From positions 3,032,001 to 3,096,000 of the forward strand of contig NZ_AP024355.1 in assembly GCF_019704135.1 (NCBI RefSeq): a stretch of DNA of 64,000 bases. Reading direction: 5' to 3'. The DNA is from Desulfuromonas versatilis (lineage in GTDB: Bacteria > Desulfobacterota > Desulfuromonadia > Desulfuromonadales > NIT-T3). The position numbers and the translations under genes are program-made. Position 1 is the stretch's first letter. The number at the start of each line of letters is the position of its first letter. Below are positions 8,112-17,673 of this stretch, piece after piece. The notes beneath the pieces are model-generated. The model was not told the DNA's origin, did no database searches, and saw only the letters and a list, made by a program, of their open reading frames with translations.

Positions 8112-9341
8112 TTATCGCCCCTGCGAAACCGGCTTGGCCGCGGCGGGTGCCTTGGCTTCGGCCGGGTGGCCGTCGATCTTGTGGAAGCTGTCGGGCAGGC
8201 TGTAGTCGACGGTTTCCGGATGGTGCTCGAAGATCGGGAAGTACTTGGCGATCAGCACGAAGAACAGCACGTGCGCCGCGATGATGCCAAGGGTCACCAG
8301 GGTTTCGATGAGCGAAGGCAGGTAGATCTGGTCGGGGTGCATCATGCCGATCATCGAGACGTTGAAGCGGTTGAGCACCAGGCCGAAGATCACCAGGCCG
8401 GCGGCGATGGCCCGGCGCCGGTCGTTCTCGCGCACCGACTTCTGGGTGAGCATCAGAAACGGCAGCAGGAAGCCGACCCCGACCTCGAGGAGGAAGGAGA
8501 GGGTCAACCCGGGACGGTCGAAGAACGGCCCGTGGCTCAAGAACAGCAGGCTGTAGGCCCGCACCGCCAGGTACAGCCCCAGGGTCCAGGGGAGGATCTT
8601 GGCCAGGGTGCGCAGCAGCACCCCTTCGTTGGGCTGCCCCATCCACTTGTGGCTGGCGGTGGCCTCGAGGATGATGATGCACATGCCGGTGCAGATGGCG
8701 CTGATCCAGAACAGCAGCGGCAGCAGCGGGTTGTACCAGAGGTTGTGCAGCTTGTCGACGGCGATCAGGAAGAAGGTGCCGAGCGAGCTCTGGTGCAGGG
8801 TGGAGATGGCCGCGGCGAGGATCACCAGGGGCATCTCCAGCCAGCGCAGCACGCGCAGCGGCAGGTGCCAGCCGAACCTCTCCGCCACCGGAGAGAGAAA
8901 TTCGAGGAACAGCACCGTGGTGTAGGCCATGACGCACATGGCCACCTCGAACATGGGCGAGTGCAGGTTCCAGTAGCGCAGCACGTGCCAGCCCTTGTGG
9001 GGCTGGCCCAGGTCGAGCAGCAGCCCGACGCTGACCAGCGAGTAACCGAGAAAACCGGTGACGATGGCCGGCCGCACCAGCGGCTCGAGCTTCTTGATGT
9101 GGAAGCAGTGGACGATGGCCCCGAGGGTGAAGGCGCCGGCCGCAAGCGGCACGGCGGTCACCACGTCGAAGCTGATCCACAGCCCCCAGGGGTAGGTGTC
9201 GTTAAGATTGGTGGTGGCACCCAGCCCGAACACGAAACGGACCAGGGAAGCCGCCACACCCACCACCACCAGCGCGAACATCAGCTTGACGAACCAGTGG
9301 TAGCCCTTGATTTCATTGACGACGAGTTTAGCCGCAGTCAT
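8112..9341 (-). CDS. NrfD/HybB-type quinone-reactive membrane subunit of formate dehydrogenase
   Basis: The 409-residue protein has about ten hydrophobic segments and belongs to the NrfD/HybB/PsrC group, with YPWGLWISFDVVTAVPLAAG, LGQPHKGWHVLRYWNLHSPMFE and ISTLHQSSLG as recognisable blocks. These subunits pass electrons between a periplasmic FeS subunit and the quinone pool without heme. It starts 4 bases after the FeS subunit stops. It replaces the cytochrome b subunit (FdnI) of the E. coli enzyme. The C-terminus is hydrophilic and Ala/Lys rich. Confidence 0.9.
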   Translation of the reverse strand: MTAAKLVVNEIKGYHWFVKLMFALVVVGVAASLVRFVFGLGATTNLNDTYPWGLWISFDVVTAVPLAAGAFTLGAIVHCFHIKKLEPLVRPAIVTGFLGYSLVSVGLLLDLGQPHKGWHVLRYWNLHSPMFEVAMCVMAYTTVLFLEFLSPVAERFGWHLPLRVLRWLEMPLVILAAAISTLHQSSLGTFFLIAVDKLHNLWYNPLLPLLFWISAICTGMCIIILEATASHKWMGQPNEGVLLRTLAKILPWTLGLYLAVRAYSLLFLSHGPFFDRPGLTLSFLLEVGVGFLLPFLMLTQKSVRENDRRRAIAAGLVIFGLVLNRFNVSMIGMMHPDQIYLPSLIETLVTLGIIAAHVLFFVLIAKYFPIFEHHPETVDYSLPDSFHKIDGHPAEAKAPAAAKPVSQGR

Positions 9342-9345
9342 CGGT

Positions 9346-10185
9346 TCAGTCCTCCTTCGGCTCGCTGGTCTGGGCCGCCTGCGCTTCGCGCTCTTTTTTC
9401 AGGCGGTCCTTGCGGTGGTTGATCCACGAAATGGCGGAAAGTCCGCCGCCCACGGTGAGAAAGGCGGCGGGCACCAGGCGCAGGGCCTGCCAGGTGTAGC
9501 CCGGCAGGGGGCGCAGGGTGACCGGCTTGAAGCCCAGCTCGTCGAAGGGGAGCGGGGTCAGGTAGATGACGCTGGTGCCGCCCGCCTCGTCCTTGCCGTA
9601 GACCTTCTGGATGTAGCGGTTCGGGTGAGCCGCCAGGCGCCGCTCGGCTTCCTTGATCATCTCGTCGCGGGGGCCGTAGCTGATCGCCGTCGGGCAGGTG
9701 GTGGCGCAGGCGGGCTTCATCCCCTCCTTGACCCGGCTGTAGCAGCCGGTGCACTTCTTGACCAGCGGCAGGGCCTTGCTCCACTCGTACTTGGGCACGC
9801 CGAAGGGGCAGGCGATCATGCAGAAGCGGCAGCCGATGCAGCGCTCGGCCTTGTAGATGACCGGACCCTCCTCGGTCTTGTGGAACGCCCCGACGGGGCA
9901 GACCGAGGCGCAGGCCGGCTCGTTGCAGTGCATGCACATCTCTTTGTAGAAGGCGAACTCGTTCTGCCCGTTCTTCTGGTAGTCGCGGAACTTGATGCGG
10001 GTGAACGTCTTCTCGCTCATCGCCGGCGGGTTCTGGTACCCCTCGCCGCTGAAGAACTCGGTCTGCTCGGCATCCAGCTGGTTCCACTGCTTGCAGGCCA
10101 CCTGGCAGCCGCGGCAGCCGGTGCACTTGGTCATATCGATGAGAAACGCCTTATTCTTGGAAAAATCCTTCATCTGGGCACTCAT
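9346..10185 (-). CDS. Formate dehydrogenase iron-sulfur subunit (FdnH-like)
   Basis: The 279-residue protein has four ferredoxin-type cysteine groups: CTGCRGCQVAC (about residue 21), CMHCNEPACASVC (about 84), CIGCRFCMIAC (about 117) and CTGCYSRVKEGMKPAC (about 144), enough for four [4Fe-4S] clusters. A hydrophobic helix near residues 230-248 anchors it to the membrane, as in FdnH. It overlaps fdnG by ATGA and is followed directly by the membrane subunit, so all three form one complex: catalytic subunit, electron-transfer subunit and quinone subunit. Confidence 0.93.
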   Translation of the reverse strand: MSAQMKDFSKNKAFLIDMTKCTGCRGCQVACKQWNQLDAEQTEFFSGEGYQNPPAMSEKTFTRIKFRDYQKNGQNEFAFYKEMCMHCNEPACASVCPVGAFHKTEEGPVIYKAERCIGCRFCMIACPFGVPKYEWSKALPLVKKCTGCYSRVKEGMKPACATTCPTAISYGPRDEMIKEAERRLAAHPNRYIQKVYGKDEAGGTSVIYLTPLPFDELGFKPVTLRPLPGYTWQALRLVPAAFLTVGGGLSAISWINHRKDRLKKEREAQAAQTSEPKED

Positions 10186-13100
10186 GCGCTCTTACCCCCT
10201 TTCTCGATGTTGCACAGAAACGCCTTGTACTCGGGAATGGTGGTATTGGCGCAGCCGACCGCGGTGGTCAGCACGTTGGCGCTGTCGCCCTTGGCCAGGG
10301 CGGCGAAGCCGAAGTGCCAGGGGAGCCCCACCTGCTCCACCAGCCGTCCGCTGACCCGCAGCGGCTTGATGCGGCTGGTGACCAGGGCCCGGGCCTGGAT
10401 CGAGCCGCGCTCGGAAGAGACGGTGACCAGGTCGCCGTTCTTGAGCCCCTTCCAGGCGGCCAGCTCTTCGCTGATCTCGATGAACATGTCGGGCACCAGC
10501 TCGACCAGCCAGGGCAGGTTGCGGGTCATGGCGCCGGCCTGCCAGTGCTCGGAGACCCGGTAGGTGGTGCCGATGTAGGGGAACTTCTCGGCGTTGCTGA
10601 GCTTGCCGGGGATGGCCACCGCCGGGTTGCACTGCTGACGGCTCATCATGTTGGCCACCGGGCTCTCCATCGGCTCGTAGTGCTCGGGGAAAGGCCCGTC
10701 GGCCAGGCCCGCGGCGAACAGCCGGCCGTAGCCCTCGGCGATCATGATGAAGGGGTTCTTGGTGCCGTCCTGGCTCATCGGCGCCCAGCCGCCGTCGGGG
10801 ACGTCCCCCTCCCATTTCTTGGTCAGCTCGTTCCAGGCGATGACCGCCTTTTTCGGGTTGAGCGGTTTGCCGTTGAGGTCGACCGAGGCGCGGTTGTAGA
10901 GAATGCGCCGGTTGACCGGCCAGCACCAGGCCCAGTTGTGGTACATCTCGAGCCCGGTGGGGTCTTCGAGGCCGCGGCGCTGCATCATGTTGCCCGCCTC
11001 GGTGAACGAACCGCAGTAGAGCCAGTTGCCGCTGGTGGTCGAGCCGTCGTCCTGCAAAAAGGCGAAGCTGGGAACCTGCTCGCCCTTCTTGTAGAGCTTG
11101 CCCTTGATCTCCACGTCGCGGGTGAAGGTGCCGTTGCACTCCTTGGCCACCATCTCAATGTCGGGCTCATGGCCGTCGCCGTAGTTCCACGACAGGTTGA
11201 CGATCGGCTCGGGGAAGACCCCGTCCTTCTCGTAGAGGGCCTTGATGCGCTTGTACATCTGGTCGACGATATAGGCGTCGCTCTCGGCGTGGCCGGGCGG
11301 GTTGACCGCCTTGTAGCGCCACTGGGCCCAGCGCCCCGAGTTGGAGATGCTCCCCTGCTTCTCGACGCTGGAGGCGGCGGGCAGCAAAAAGACCTCGGTG
11401 TCGATGGTCTTGGGGTCGACGCCGGGGCGCTTCCAGAAGATCGAGGTCTCGGTCTCCCACAGGTCCGCGGCGACCAGCCACTTGAGGTTATCCAGCCCCT
11501 TGGCGATGGAGCTGGCGTCGGGGCCGCCGACGATGGGGTTGGTCCCCATGCAGACCAGGCCCTCGAAGCCGCCTGCCTGCAGGCGCTCCATCAGCGGGAT
11601 GAAGGAGTAGTTGCCGCTGCGCTTGGGCAGGTACTGGTAGCCGAAGTCGTTCTCGGCGCTGGCGTTCTCACCCCAGTAGGCCTTGAGCAGGCTGGTGATG
11701 TACTTGGGATAGTTGCTCCACCAGTTGGCGCTGTTGGGGTCGTTGGACTTGGGGGTCACCTGCTCCAGGTAGGTCGCCAGGTCCACCTGGCCGAACTGGG
11801 GGACCGACAGGTAGCCGGGCAGGATGTGGTAGAGGATCGCGTAGTCCGTCGAGCCCTGGACGTTGGACTCGCCGCGCAGGGCGTTGATGCCGCCGCCGGC
11901 GATGCCGACGTTGCCCAGCAGCAGCTGCAGCATGGCGTAGGAGCGCACGTTCTGGGTGCCGTAGGTGTGCTGGGTGGTGCCCATGGCGTACATGATGGTG
12001 GCCGCCTTGTCCGGGCGCCCGGTGGCGCAGAAGGTGCGGGCCACGGCCATGTAGTCCTGGATGGCGGTGCCGGTGATCTCGCAGACCATCTCGGGGGTGT
12101 AGCGGCTGTAGTGGTTCTTCATCAGCTGGTAGACGCAGCGCGGGTCCTGCAGGGACTTGTCGCGCAGGGCGTTGCCGTCCTTGTCGCTCTTGTACTTCCA
12201 GCTGTCCTTGGTGTAGCTGAAGGTGTCGGCGTTGTAGCCGCTGAAGAGGCCGTCCGCGAAGGAGAAGGCGTCATCGACGATGAACGAGGCGTTGGTGTAG
12301 TCGACGACGTAATCCCTCTGGATCAGGTCGTTCTGCAGCACGTAGTTGATCAGCCCGCCCATGAAGGCGATGTCGGTGCCCGGGCGAAGCTGGGCGTAGA
12401 GGTCCGACTTGGACGAGGTCCGGGTGTAGCGGGGGTCGACGCTGATCAGCTTGGCGCCGTTATCCATCGCCTTTTCCACATACTTGAAGGAGATGGGGTG
12501 GTTCTCAGCAGGGTTGGAGCCGATACAGAGGATGACATCGGCGTGCTGGATGTCGTTCCAGTGGTTGGTCATTGCACCGCGGCCGAACGAGGCTGCCAGA
12601 CCGGCAACCGTAGCGGAGTGTCATATTCGGGCCTGGTGTTCGAGGTAACTGACCCCCATGGCGCGGGCGAACTTGCCCAGCAGGTAGCACTCTTCGTTGT
12701 CCAGCGCCGCGGCGCCGAGCATGGCCATCCCCTCGTTGCGGTTGACCAGGTAGTCCTTGCCGTCGCGCTTTTCGCTCTTGACGAAGTTGCGGTCGCGGGT
12801 CTCCTTCATGAGCTTGGCGATGCGCTCCATCGCCCAGTCCCACGACTTCTCTTCCCACTTGTCGCTGCCGGCGGCGCGGTACTGCACCTTGGTCAGGCGC
12901 CGCTCGTTGTTGGCCACCTGGAACAGGGCGCTGCCCTTCGAGCAGAGCGAGCCGCGGTTGATCGGATGCTCGGGATCGCCCTCGATGTTGACGATCCTGC
13001 CGTCCTTGGTGTGGACCAGCATGCCGCAGCCCACAGCGCAGTAGGGGCAGACGGTGGTGCTGGTCTGCAGCCCCTTGGTGCGCATCTCGGGCGAATCGAC

Positions 13101-13187
13101 GCCGGCCAGGGCCGGTTTGCCGGAAACGGCCAGGGTGCCGGCCGCCAGGCCGCCGCCCTTGAGGAAATTTCTCCTCGAAATACCCAT
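10182..13187 (-). CDS. fdnG: Formate dehydrogenase catalytic subunit, selenocysteine-containing, Tat-exported
   Basis: The reading frame is continuous from 13187 to 10182 if the UGA at 12621-12623 is read as selenocysteine (residue 189 of 1001). The context ARI-Sec-HSATVAGL matches the active-site Sec of FdnG and FdhF. Residues 5-13 (RRNFLKGGG) are a twin-arginine signal, so the enzyme works in the periplasm. A [4Fe-4S] motif starts at Cys47 (CPYCAVGC), and the rest is a bis-MGD molybdopterin oxidoreductase fold. It oxidises formate to CO2. AAGGAGAG precedes the ATG. It is first of four clustered genes; a sigma-54 motif lies about 90 bases upstream. An annotator that treats UGA as a stop would split it in two. 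Confidence 0.95.
12582..12623 (-). other. Selenocysteine UGA codon and bacterial SECIS hairpin in fdnG
   Basis: The UGA is followed 14 bases later on the coding strand by the hairpin arms GGTTGC and GGCAGCC around CGGTCT (591-609), very close to the E. coli fdhF SECIS apex with its GGUCU loop. SelB would bind it. selA, selB and selC are not in the window and must lie elsewhere. Confidence 0.88.
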
Positions 13188-13275
13188 GTGCTTCTCTCCT
13201 TTCATCGTGTCTGCATTGAACCCCAAAATCGAATCAGGGTAATTCGCATGGCAGGTTTGGTTGGCGGGTACTTTT

Positions 13276-13292
13276 GGCAACAGATGTGCCAA
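13276..13292 (-). promoter_or_regulatory. Candidate sigma-54 promoter of the formate dehydrogenase operon
   Basis: On the minus strand TTGGCACATCTGTTGCC matches the -24/-12 consensus nearly perfectly, with GG-N10-GC spacing. Transcription would start near 13265, giving a 5' leader of about 78 bases. The site is almost palindromic, so a weaker -24/-12 reading also exists on the plus strand towards the regulator genes. Confidence 0.7.
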
Positions 13293-13340
13293 ACCGTCTA
13301 CGGGGAGGAACAAACATTTTTTTATCAGCCATAACAATTG

Positions 13341-13400
13341 TTTACGGTATACAAACTGCTACAGGCACGGGAAATTCGCCCGCGTCGAACTGTATACAAT
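13341..13400. promoter_or_regulatory. Two GTATAC-centred palindromes, possible operator pair
   Basis: GTATACAA occurs at 13347-13354 and TGTATACAAT at 13391-13400, with centres 45 bases apart. They sit 55-125 bases upstream of the -24 element of fdnG, the usual place for enhancer-type activator sites; GntR-type repressors also use such palindromes. Which protein binds is unknown. The rest of 13188-13597 holds no gene. Confidence 0.4.
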
Positions 13401-13597
13401 CGACCCAGGCGGGTAAAATGTATCCACCCGGATACTCCCGGAAGGCTCTAAAAATAAAGGTTTTTTATCTCTAAAGGGCTTTTCTTAAGCTGCCGTTTAC
13501 GGTTATGATGCCTGCTCAGCACCGCCGCGGCAGAAAGGAACGGATGGTGCACGTCCCCTTTGCCGAAGGGGGAGAGTCCAGAAAAGGGAACCGAGGC

Positions 13598-14974
13598 ATG
13601 GAAAACAGAATTCTGGTGTGCGACGACGAAGAAGGGATGCGGCGCTACCTGGCCAAGATGCTCGCCAACTGGGGGTTTCGGGTCGACAGCTTCGCCAGCC
13701 CCCAGGCGCTGCTGCAGTTGCTCGGCGAAACCGACGGCAGCCCCGACCTGCTGCTGCTCGACGTCAAGATGCCCGAGATGGACGGCATCGAGGTGCTGCG
13801 CCGGGTGCGCGAGCTGCGCCGCGAGCTGCCGGTGATCATGATGACCGGCCACGGCACCATCGAATCGGCCGTCGAGGCGATGAAGCTCGGCGCCTACGAC
13901 TACCTGAGCAAGCCATTCCCCCAGGAGAAGCTCTACGCCCTGGTGCAGCACTGCCTCGAACGCGAGCGGCTGCGCGAGGAGAACCTGTCGCTGAAAAAGG
14001 AGCTGCGCGAGTCCGCCGCCCCCACCCAACCGGTGTTCGCCAGCGAGAACTTCGCCGAGGTCTACGAGCTGGCGCGGCGGGTGGCCGAAACCGACACCAG
14101 CGTGCTGGTGCTCGGCGAAAGCGGCACCGGCAAGGAGCTGATCGCCCACACCATCCACGACGCCAGCCCCCGCCAGGCCAACCGCTTTCTCGCCATCAAC
14201 TGCGCCGCGCTCTCCGAAACCCTTCTGGAAAGCCAGCTCTTCGGCCACGTCAAGGGGGCCTTCACCGGGGCGGTCCAGGCCCAGAAGGGCCTGCTCGACG
14301 AGGCCGACCAGGGGACGCTGTTTCTCGACGAGGTCGGCGATCTGAGCCCCTCGCTGCAGGCCAAGCTGCTGCGGGTGCTGCAGGAGGGCGAATTCATCCC
14401 CGTCGGCTCGACCCGCACCCGGCGGGTCGACGTGCGCTTCGTCGCCGCCACCAACAAGGACCTCGAAGCCGAGGTGCGCAAGGGCAACTTTCGCGAGGAC
14501 CTCTTCTACCGGCTCAACGTCATCACCCTCGAGCTGCCCCCGCTGCGTGAACGCCCCGCGGACATCGAACCTCTGGCCCGCCATTTTCTCGCCAAGGTCT
14601 CCCGCAAGACCCGCCGCCCGGTCACCGGCATCAGCCGCGAGGCCCTCGCCGCCATGCGCGCCTACCACTGGCCCGGCAACGTCCGCGAGCTGGAAAACGT
14701 CATCGAGCGCGGCGTCATCCTGGCCCGGGGGGCCGAGATCACCCTCGACCTGCTGCCGCTCAAGGCCGCGGCCGGCCAAGCGCATAAAAACGACGGAGCC
14801 GCTGTGCCCCTGACCCTGCGCGACGCCGAATACCAGGTGGTGCTGCGGGCGCTCAAGGAGACCGGCTGGAACAAGAGCCAGGCCGCCGGGCTGCTCGGGG
14901 TAACCCGCAAGACCCTCGACCGCAAGATCAAGGATTTCGACATCTCCCCCGCCGACCTGGAAGACGAGGCATGA
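13598..14974 (+). CDS. NtrC-family sigma-54-dependent response regulator
   Basis: The 458-residue protein has a receiver domain (residues 1-120) with phospho-acceptor Asp55 in LLLLDVKMPEMDG, Thr in MTGHG and Lys in LSKPF. The central AAA+ domain has Walker A GESGTGKE near 173, the sigma-54 contact loop GAFTGA near 219 and Walker B LFLDEVGDLS. The C-terminal Fis-type helix-turn-helix includes NKSQAAGLLGVTRKTLDRKI. Phosphorylation would let it open sigma-54 promoters. The start was placed at MENRILVCDDE because the family begins there. Its stop overlaps the kinase gene. Being divergent from fdnG with its sigma-54 motif, it probably activates formate dehydrogenase; this is inference. Confidence 0.93.
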   Translation: MENRILVCDDEEGMRRYLAKMLANWGFRVDSFASPQALLQLLGETDGSPDLLLLDVKMPEMDGIEVLRRVRELRRELPVIMMTGHGTIESAVEAMKLGAYDYLSKPFPQEKLYALVQHCLERERLREENLSLKKELRESAAPTQPVFASENFAEVYELARRVAETDTSVLVLGESGTGKELIAHTIHDASPRQANRFLAINCAALSETLLESQLFGHVKGAFTGAVQAQKGLLDEADQGTLFLDEVGDLSPSLQAKLLRVLQEGEFIPVGSTRTRRVDVRFVAATNKDLEAEVRKGNFREDLFYRLNVITLELPPLRERPADIEPLARHFLAKVSRKTRRPVTGISREALAAMRAYHWPGNVRELENVIERGVILARGAEITLDLLPLKAAAGQAHKNDGAAVPLTLRDAEYQVVLRALKETGWNKSQAAGLLGVTRKTLDRKIKDFDISPADLEDEA

Positions 14975-16956
14975 CGCGCCCCGATACCGGGGCCTTTTCC
15001 ATCCGCGGGAAAATGACCCTGGCGGCCCTCACCCCCCTGGCCGCCATCCTGCTGCTGGTGGCCTTCGCCGCCTTCTACCTGATCAACGCCTGGATCGTCG
15101 GCCAGACCCAGCAGCGGGTACGCAACGACCTCAACGCCGCCCACGAGGTGCTCGGCCATGAACGGGAGCGGGTGCTGAACGTGGTGCGCTTCACCGCCAA
15201 CAGCTCCGCCCTCGCCGAGGACCTCGATGCCGGGCGCCTCGAGCGGGTCGCCGGGGAGATGAAGGCGATCCTGCTCCGGGAAAAGCTCGACGTCCTGACC
15301 CTGACCGACGCGCAGGGGCGGGTGCTGCTGCGCGCCGCCAACCCCGAGGCGGGCGGCGGCGAAGCGGCCCCCCTCCCCCTCCTCGGCCAGGTGCTGGCCG
15401 GGGAGGATTTCAGCGGCACCCTGCTGCTGGCCTCCGAGCAGGTCCTGGCCGAGGGCGAGGACCTCGCCCATCGCGCCCGGGTGCACCTGCGCCCCCCCTT
15501 CCCCGCCGACCGTCCCGCCGTCGAGGCCCGCGGGATGCTGCTCGCCGGCGCCTCCGCGGTGAAAAACCCCGACGGCCGCACCCTCGGGGTCCTCTACGGC
15601 GGCGTGCTGCTCAATGGCAACCTCGCCCTGGTCGACCGCATCAAGCAGATCGTCTACGGCAACCAGACCTTCGAAGGGACCGAGGTCGGCAGCGCCACCA
15701 TCTTTCTCGAAGACCTGCGGGTCGCCACCACCATCCGCCTCAGCGAGGGCTCGCGGGCCATGGGCACCCGGGTCTCGACCGAGGTGGCCGACGCCGTGCT
15801 CGGCCGGGGCGAAACCTGGCTGGCCCGCGCCAGGGTCGTCGACAAGTGGTACCTGACCGCCTACGAACCGCTTCGCGACCCGGGCGGCCGGGCCATCGGC
15901 GCTCTCTACGTGGGGCTGCTGGAAAAACCCTTCACCGCCCTCAAGCACCGCGCCGCCCTCGCCCTGCTCGGCCTGCTGGTGCTCGGCTGCGGCCTCGGAT
16001 TCCTGGTGGCGCGGCTGGTCTCCAGCCGCGTATCGCGCCCCATCCTCGAGCTCGAATCGGCCGCCGAACGCATCGCCCGCGGCGAGCGCGACGTCGCCCT
16101 GCCGGTACCCGGCAAAGACGAGGTCGGGCACCTGATCGACACCTTCAAGCGCATGACCGGCAACCTGCAGCAGCGCGACGAGCAGCTGCGCGAGCTCAAC
16201 CGCCAGCTCGAAGTTAAGGTGCAGGAGCGCACCGCCCAGCTCGAGGAGAAGAGCCTGCAGCTGATCCAGGCCCAGGAGGAGCTGCTGCGCTCGGAAAAGC
16301 TCGCCGCCATCGGCTCGCTGGCCGCCGGCGTCGCCCACGAGATCAACAACCCCGCCGCCATCATCCGCGGCAACGTCGAGATCCTGCTGATGGATATCCC
16401 CGTCGGCGCCGACGGCCGCGAGGAGGCCGAGGAGATCCTCAAGCAGACCGAGCGCATCTCGCTGATCACCCGCAACATGCTCACCTTCGCCCGCGAGCAG
16501 GAGATCCATCCCGAGATGATTCAGGTCAACAGCCTGCTTGGGGAGATTCTCGACCAGGTCGGCCACCAGGCCCCCCTCGACGAGGTCGCGGTCGAAAAAT
16601 ACTTCACCGAGGTTCCCCCCATCGTCGGCGACTACGAGCGGCTGCGCCAGGTGTTCACCAACATTCTGGTCAACGCCCTGCAGGCCATGGAAGGCCGCGG
16701 CACCCTGCGGATCGCCACCGACAGCAACGGCAAGGCGGTGGAGATCGCCATCAGCGACAGCGGCCCCGGCATCCCCGCCGAGATCCGGGAAAAGATCTTC
16801 AACCCCTTCTTCACCACCAAGAGGACCGGCACCGGCCTCGGGCTGTCGGTCTCCTACGGGATCATCAAGGCGCTGGGCGGGGTGATCGAGATCGAGAGCC
16901 AGGAGGGCGAAGGGAGCACCTTCCGGGTGCGGTTGCCGGTGGAGGGCGGAGAGTAG
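14971..16956 (+). CDS. Membrane sensor histidine kinase partner of the upstream regulator
   Basis: The 661-residue kinase has a first membrane helix near residues 16-38, a periplasmic sensing region of single-Cache type up to about 325, a second helix (LALLGLLVLGCGLGFLVARL), a HAMP linker, a coiled coil and a HisKA domain with His456 in AAGVAHEINNPAAI. The ATPase part has QVFTNILVNALQAM, DSGPGIP and TGTGLGLSVSYGI. It begins in an ATGA overlap with the regulator gene, so the two form a cognate pair. The ligand is unknown; formate or a related small acid is a guess from context. A terminator follows. Confidence 0.93.
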   Translation: MTRPDTGAFSIRGKMTLAALTPLAAILLLVAFAAFYLINAWIVGQTQQRVRNDLNAAHEVLGHERERVLNVVRFTANSSALAEDLDAGRLERVAGEMKAILLREKLDVLTLTDAQGRVLLRAANPEAGGGEAAPLPLLGQVLAGEDFSGTLLLASEQVLAEGEDLAHRARVHLRPPFPADRPAVEARGMLLAGASAVKNPDGRTLGVLYGGVLLNGNLALVDRIKQIVYGNQTFEGTEVGSATIFLEDLRVATTIRLSEGSRAMGTRVSTEVADAVLGRGETWLARARVVDKWYLTAYEPLRDPGGRAIGALYVGLLEKPFTALKHRAALALLGLLVLGCGLGFLVARLVSSRVSRPILELESAAERIARGERDVALPVPGKDEVGHLIDTFKRMTGNLQQRDEQLRELNRQLEVKVQERTAQLEEKSLQLIQAQEELLRSEKLAAIGSLAAGVAHEINNPAAIIRGNVEILLMDIPVGADGREEAEEILKQTERISLITRNMLTFAREQEIHPEMIQVNSLLGEILDQVGHQAPLDEVAVEKYFTEVPPIVGDYERLRQVFTNILVNALQAMEGRGTLRIATDSNGKAVEIAISDSGPGIPAEIREKIFNPFFTTKRTGTGLGLSVSYGIIKALGGVIEIESQEGEGSTFRVRLPVEGGE

Positions 16957-16994
16957 AGCTTATTTCACCTGCGGAAGTTGGAAAAAACGCAGAG

Positions 16995-17030
16995 AAAAGG
17001 GGCGGCCCCGTCATGGGTCCGCCCCTTTTT
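16995..17030 (+). terminator. Rho-independent terminator after the histidine kinase gene
   Basis: An 11-bp stem (16995-17005 with 17019-17029, AAAAGGGGCGG) closes a 13-base loop and ends in a T run. Confidence 0.85.
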
Positions 17031-17110
17031 CAATTCGGGAGGCATAACCATCTATTCTCTCAGCCCTCAGGCTGAACGATGAATACACCGAAAAACCACC
17101 GGGGCGCTCA

Positions 17111-17386
17111 ATGGAAGTCATTGATTTCGATGCTATTCTGCTTGACTTCTGCCCCCGCATTTTTCAGAATGATTCGGTTGAATTGGAGATTCTTCACGGC
17201 CCAGGGTCAAAAAACCCGAATGCCGGACTATCAGATATCTCCCAACTTCGCAGGGACCTTCTCCCGGTAAAGTATGCATTTCAACCTAACTGGAGGTGTC
17301 GCATGGCCAAGGCGAAAGGACCAAGGTTAGAGGCCGGGTCAGACAGACGACCAGTTTCCGTGCTTACAAATCCCGTCTGGGCGTAG
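17111..17386 (+). CDS. Hypothetical short reading frame at the edge of the AT-rich island (doubtful)
   Basis: A 91-codon frame begins MEVIDFDAILLDFCP and ends at 17386. I do not recognise it. Inside it an ATG at 17303 has a very good GGAGGTG ribosome site and would give a 27-residue peptide (MAKAKGPRLEAG...). The stretch 17031-17423 otherwise has no recognisable gene and may hold decayed sequence at the boundary between GC-rich backbone and the AT-rich defence island. Confidence 0.25.
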   Translation: MEVIDFDAILLDFCPRIFQNDSVELEILHGPGSKNPNAGLSDISQLRRDLLPVKYAFQPNWRCRMAKAKGPRLEAGSDRRPVSVLTNPVWA

Positions 17387-17423
17387 ATTTTTCCGCCTCG
17401 CTAGCATACAAAAGAAATAAACG

Positions 17424-17673
17424 GTGAAACTTAAAACTCTCCTATGGATAATGCTTTTTGATACCACTCCCAAAAGTGCTTTTTCATCCGACTGCAAGAT
17501 AAAAAATGGCTTTGGCGAAATCCAGTTGCCAGATAGTATATTTTACAAAGAAAAGTTTAAGAACTGCCCTTTTTTATGGTAATGGCATACTTATCTGGCG
17601 AAACGGTTCAACTTATGAAGGGCAGTTTAAAGATGGTCTTATTAATGAACAAGGTGGCAGAAATAGGATCTGA
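17424..17673 (+). pseudogene. Frameshifted MORN-repeat protein gene
   Basis: From a GTG at 17424 a frame begins with a signal-like N-terminus (MKLKTLLWIMLF, taking GTG as Met) and stops at TGG-TAA near 17580. In the next frame, right after a run of six T at 17569-17574, the sequence reads YGNGILIWRNGSTYEGQF, a clear MORN repeat, ending at a TGA at 17671. One base change in the T run would join them. A third frame continues to 17770 with a membrane-helix-like tail (IIKFCVPPLLLISILFILTIH). The gene is therefore broken, or the sequence has an error here. It abuts the cyclase gene; a link to it is unproven. Confidence 0.55.

Noticed and set aside
10182-12572. A separate molybdopterin oxidoreductase gene starting at 12572
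   Set aside because: It is the C-terminal part of fdnG after the selenocysteine UGA; upstream sequence between the UGA and this ATG is already homologous (HSATVAGLAASFGRG).
10314-13334. A 1006-codon open frame on the plus strand across fdnG
   Set aside because: It is antisense to the Sec-containing formate dehydrogenase and results from high GC bias. It has low-complexity sequence and no domain.
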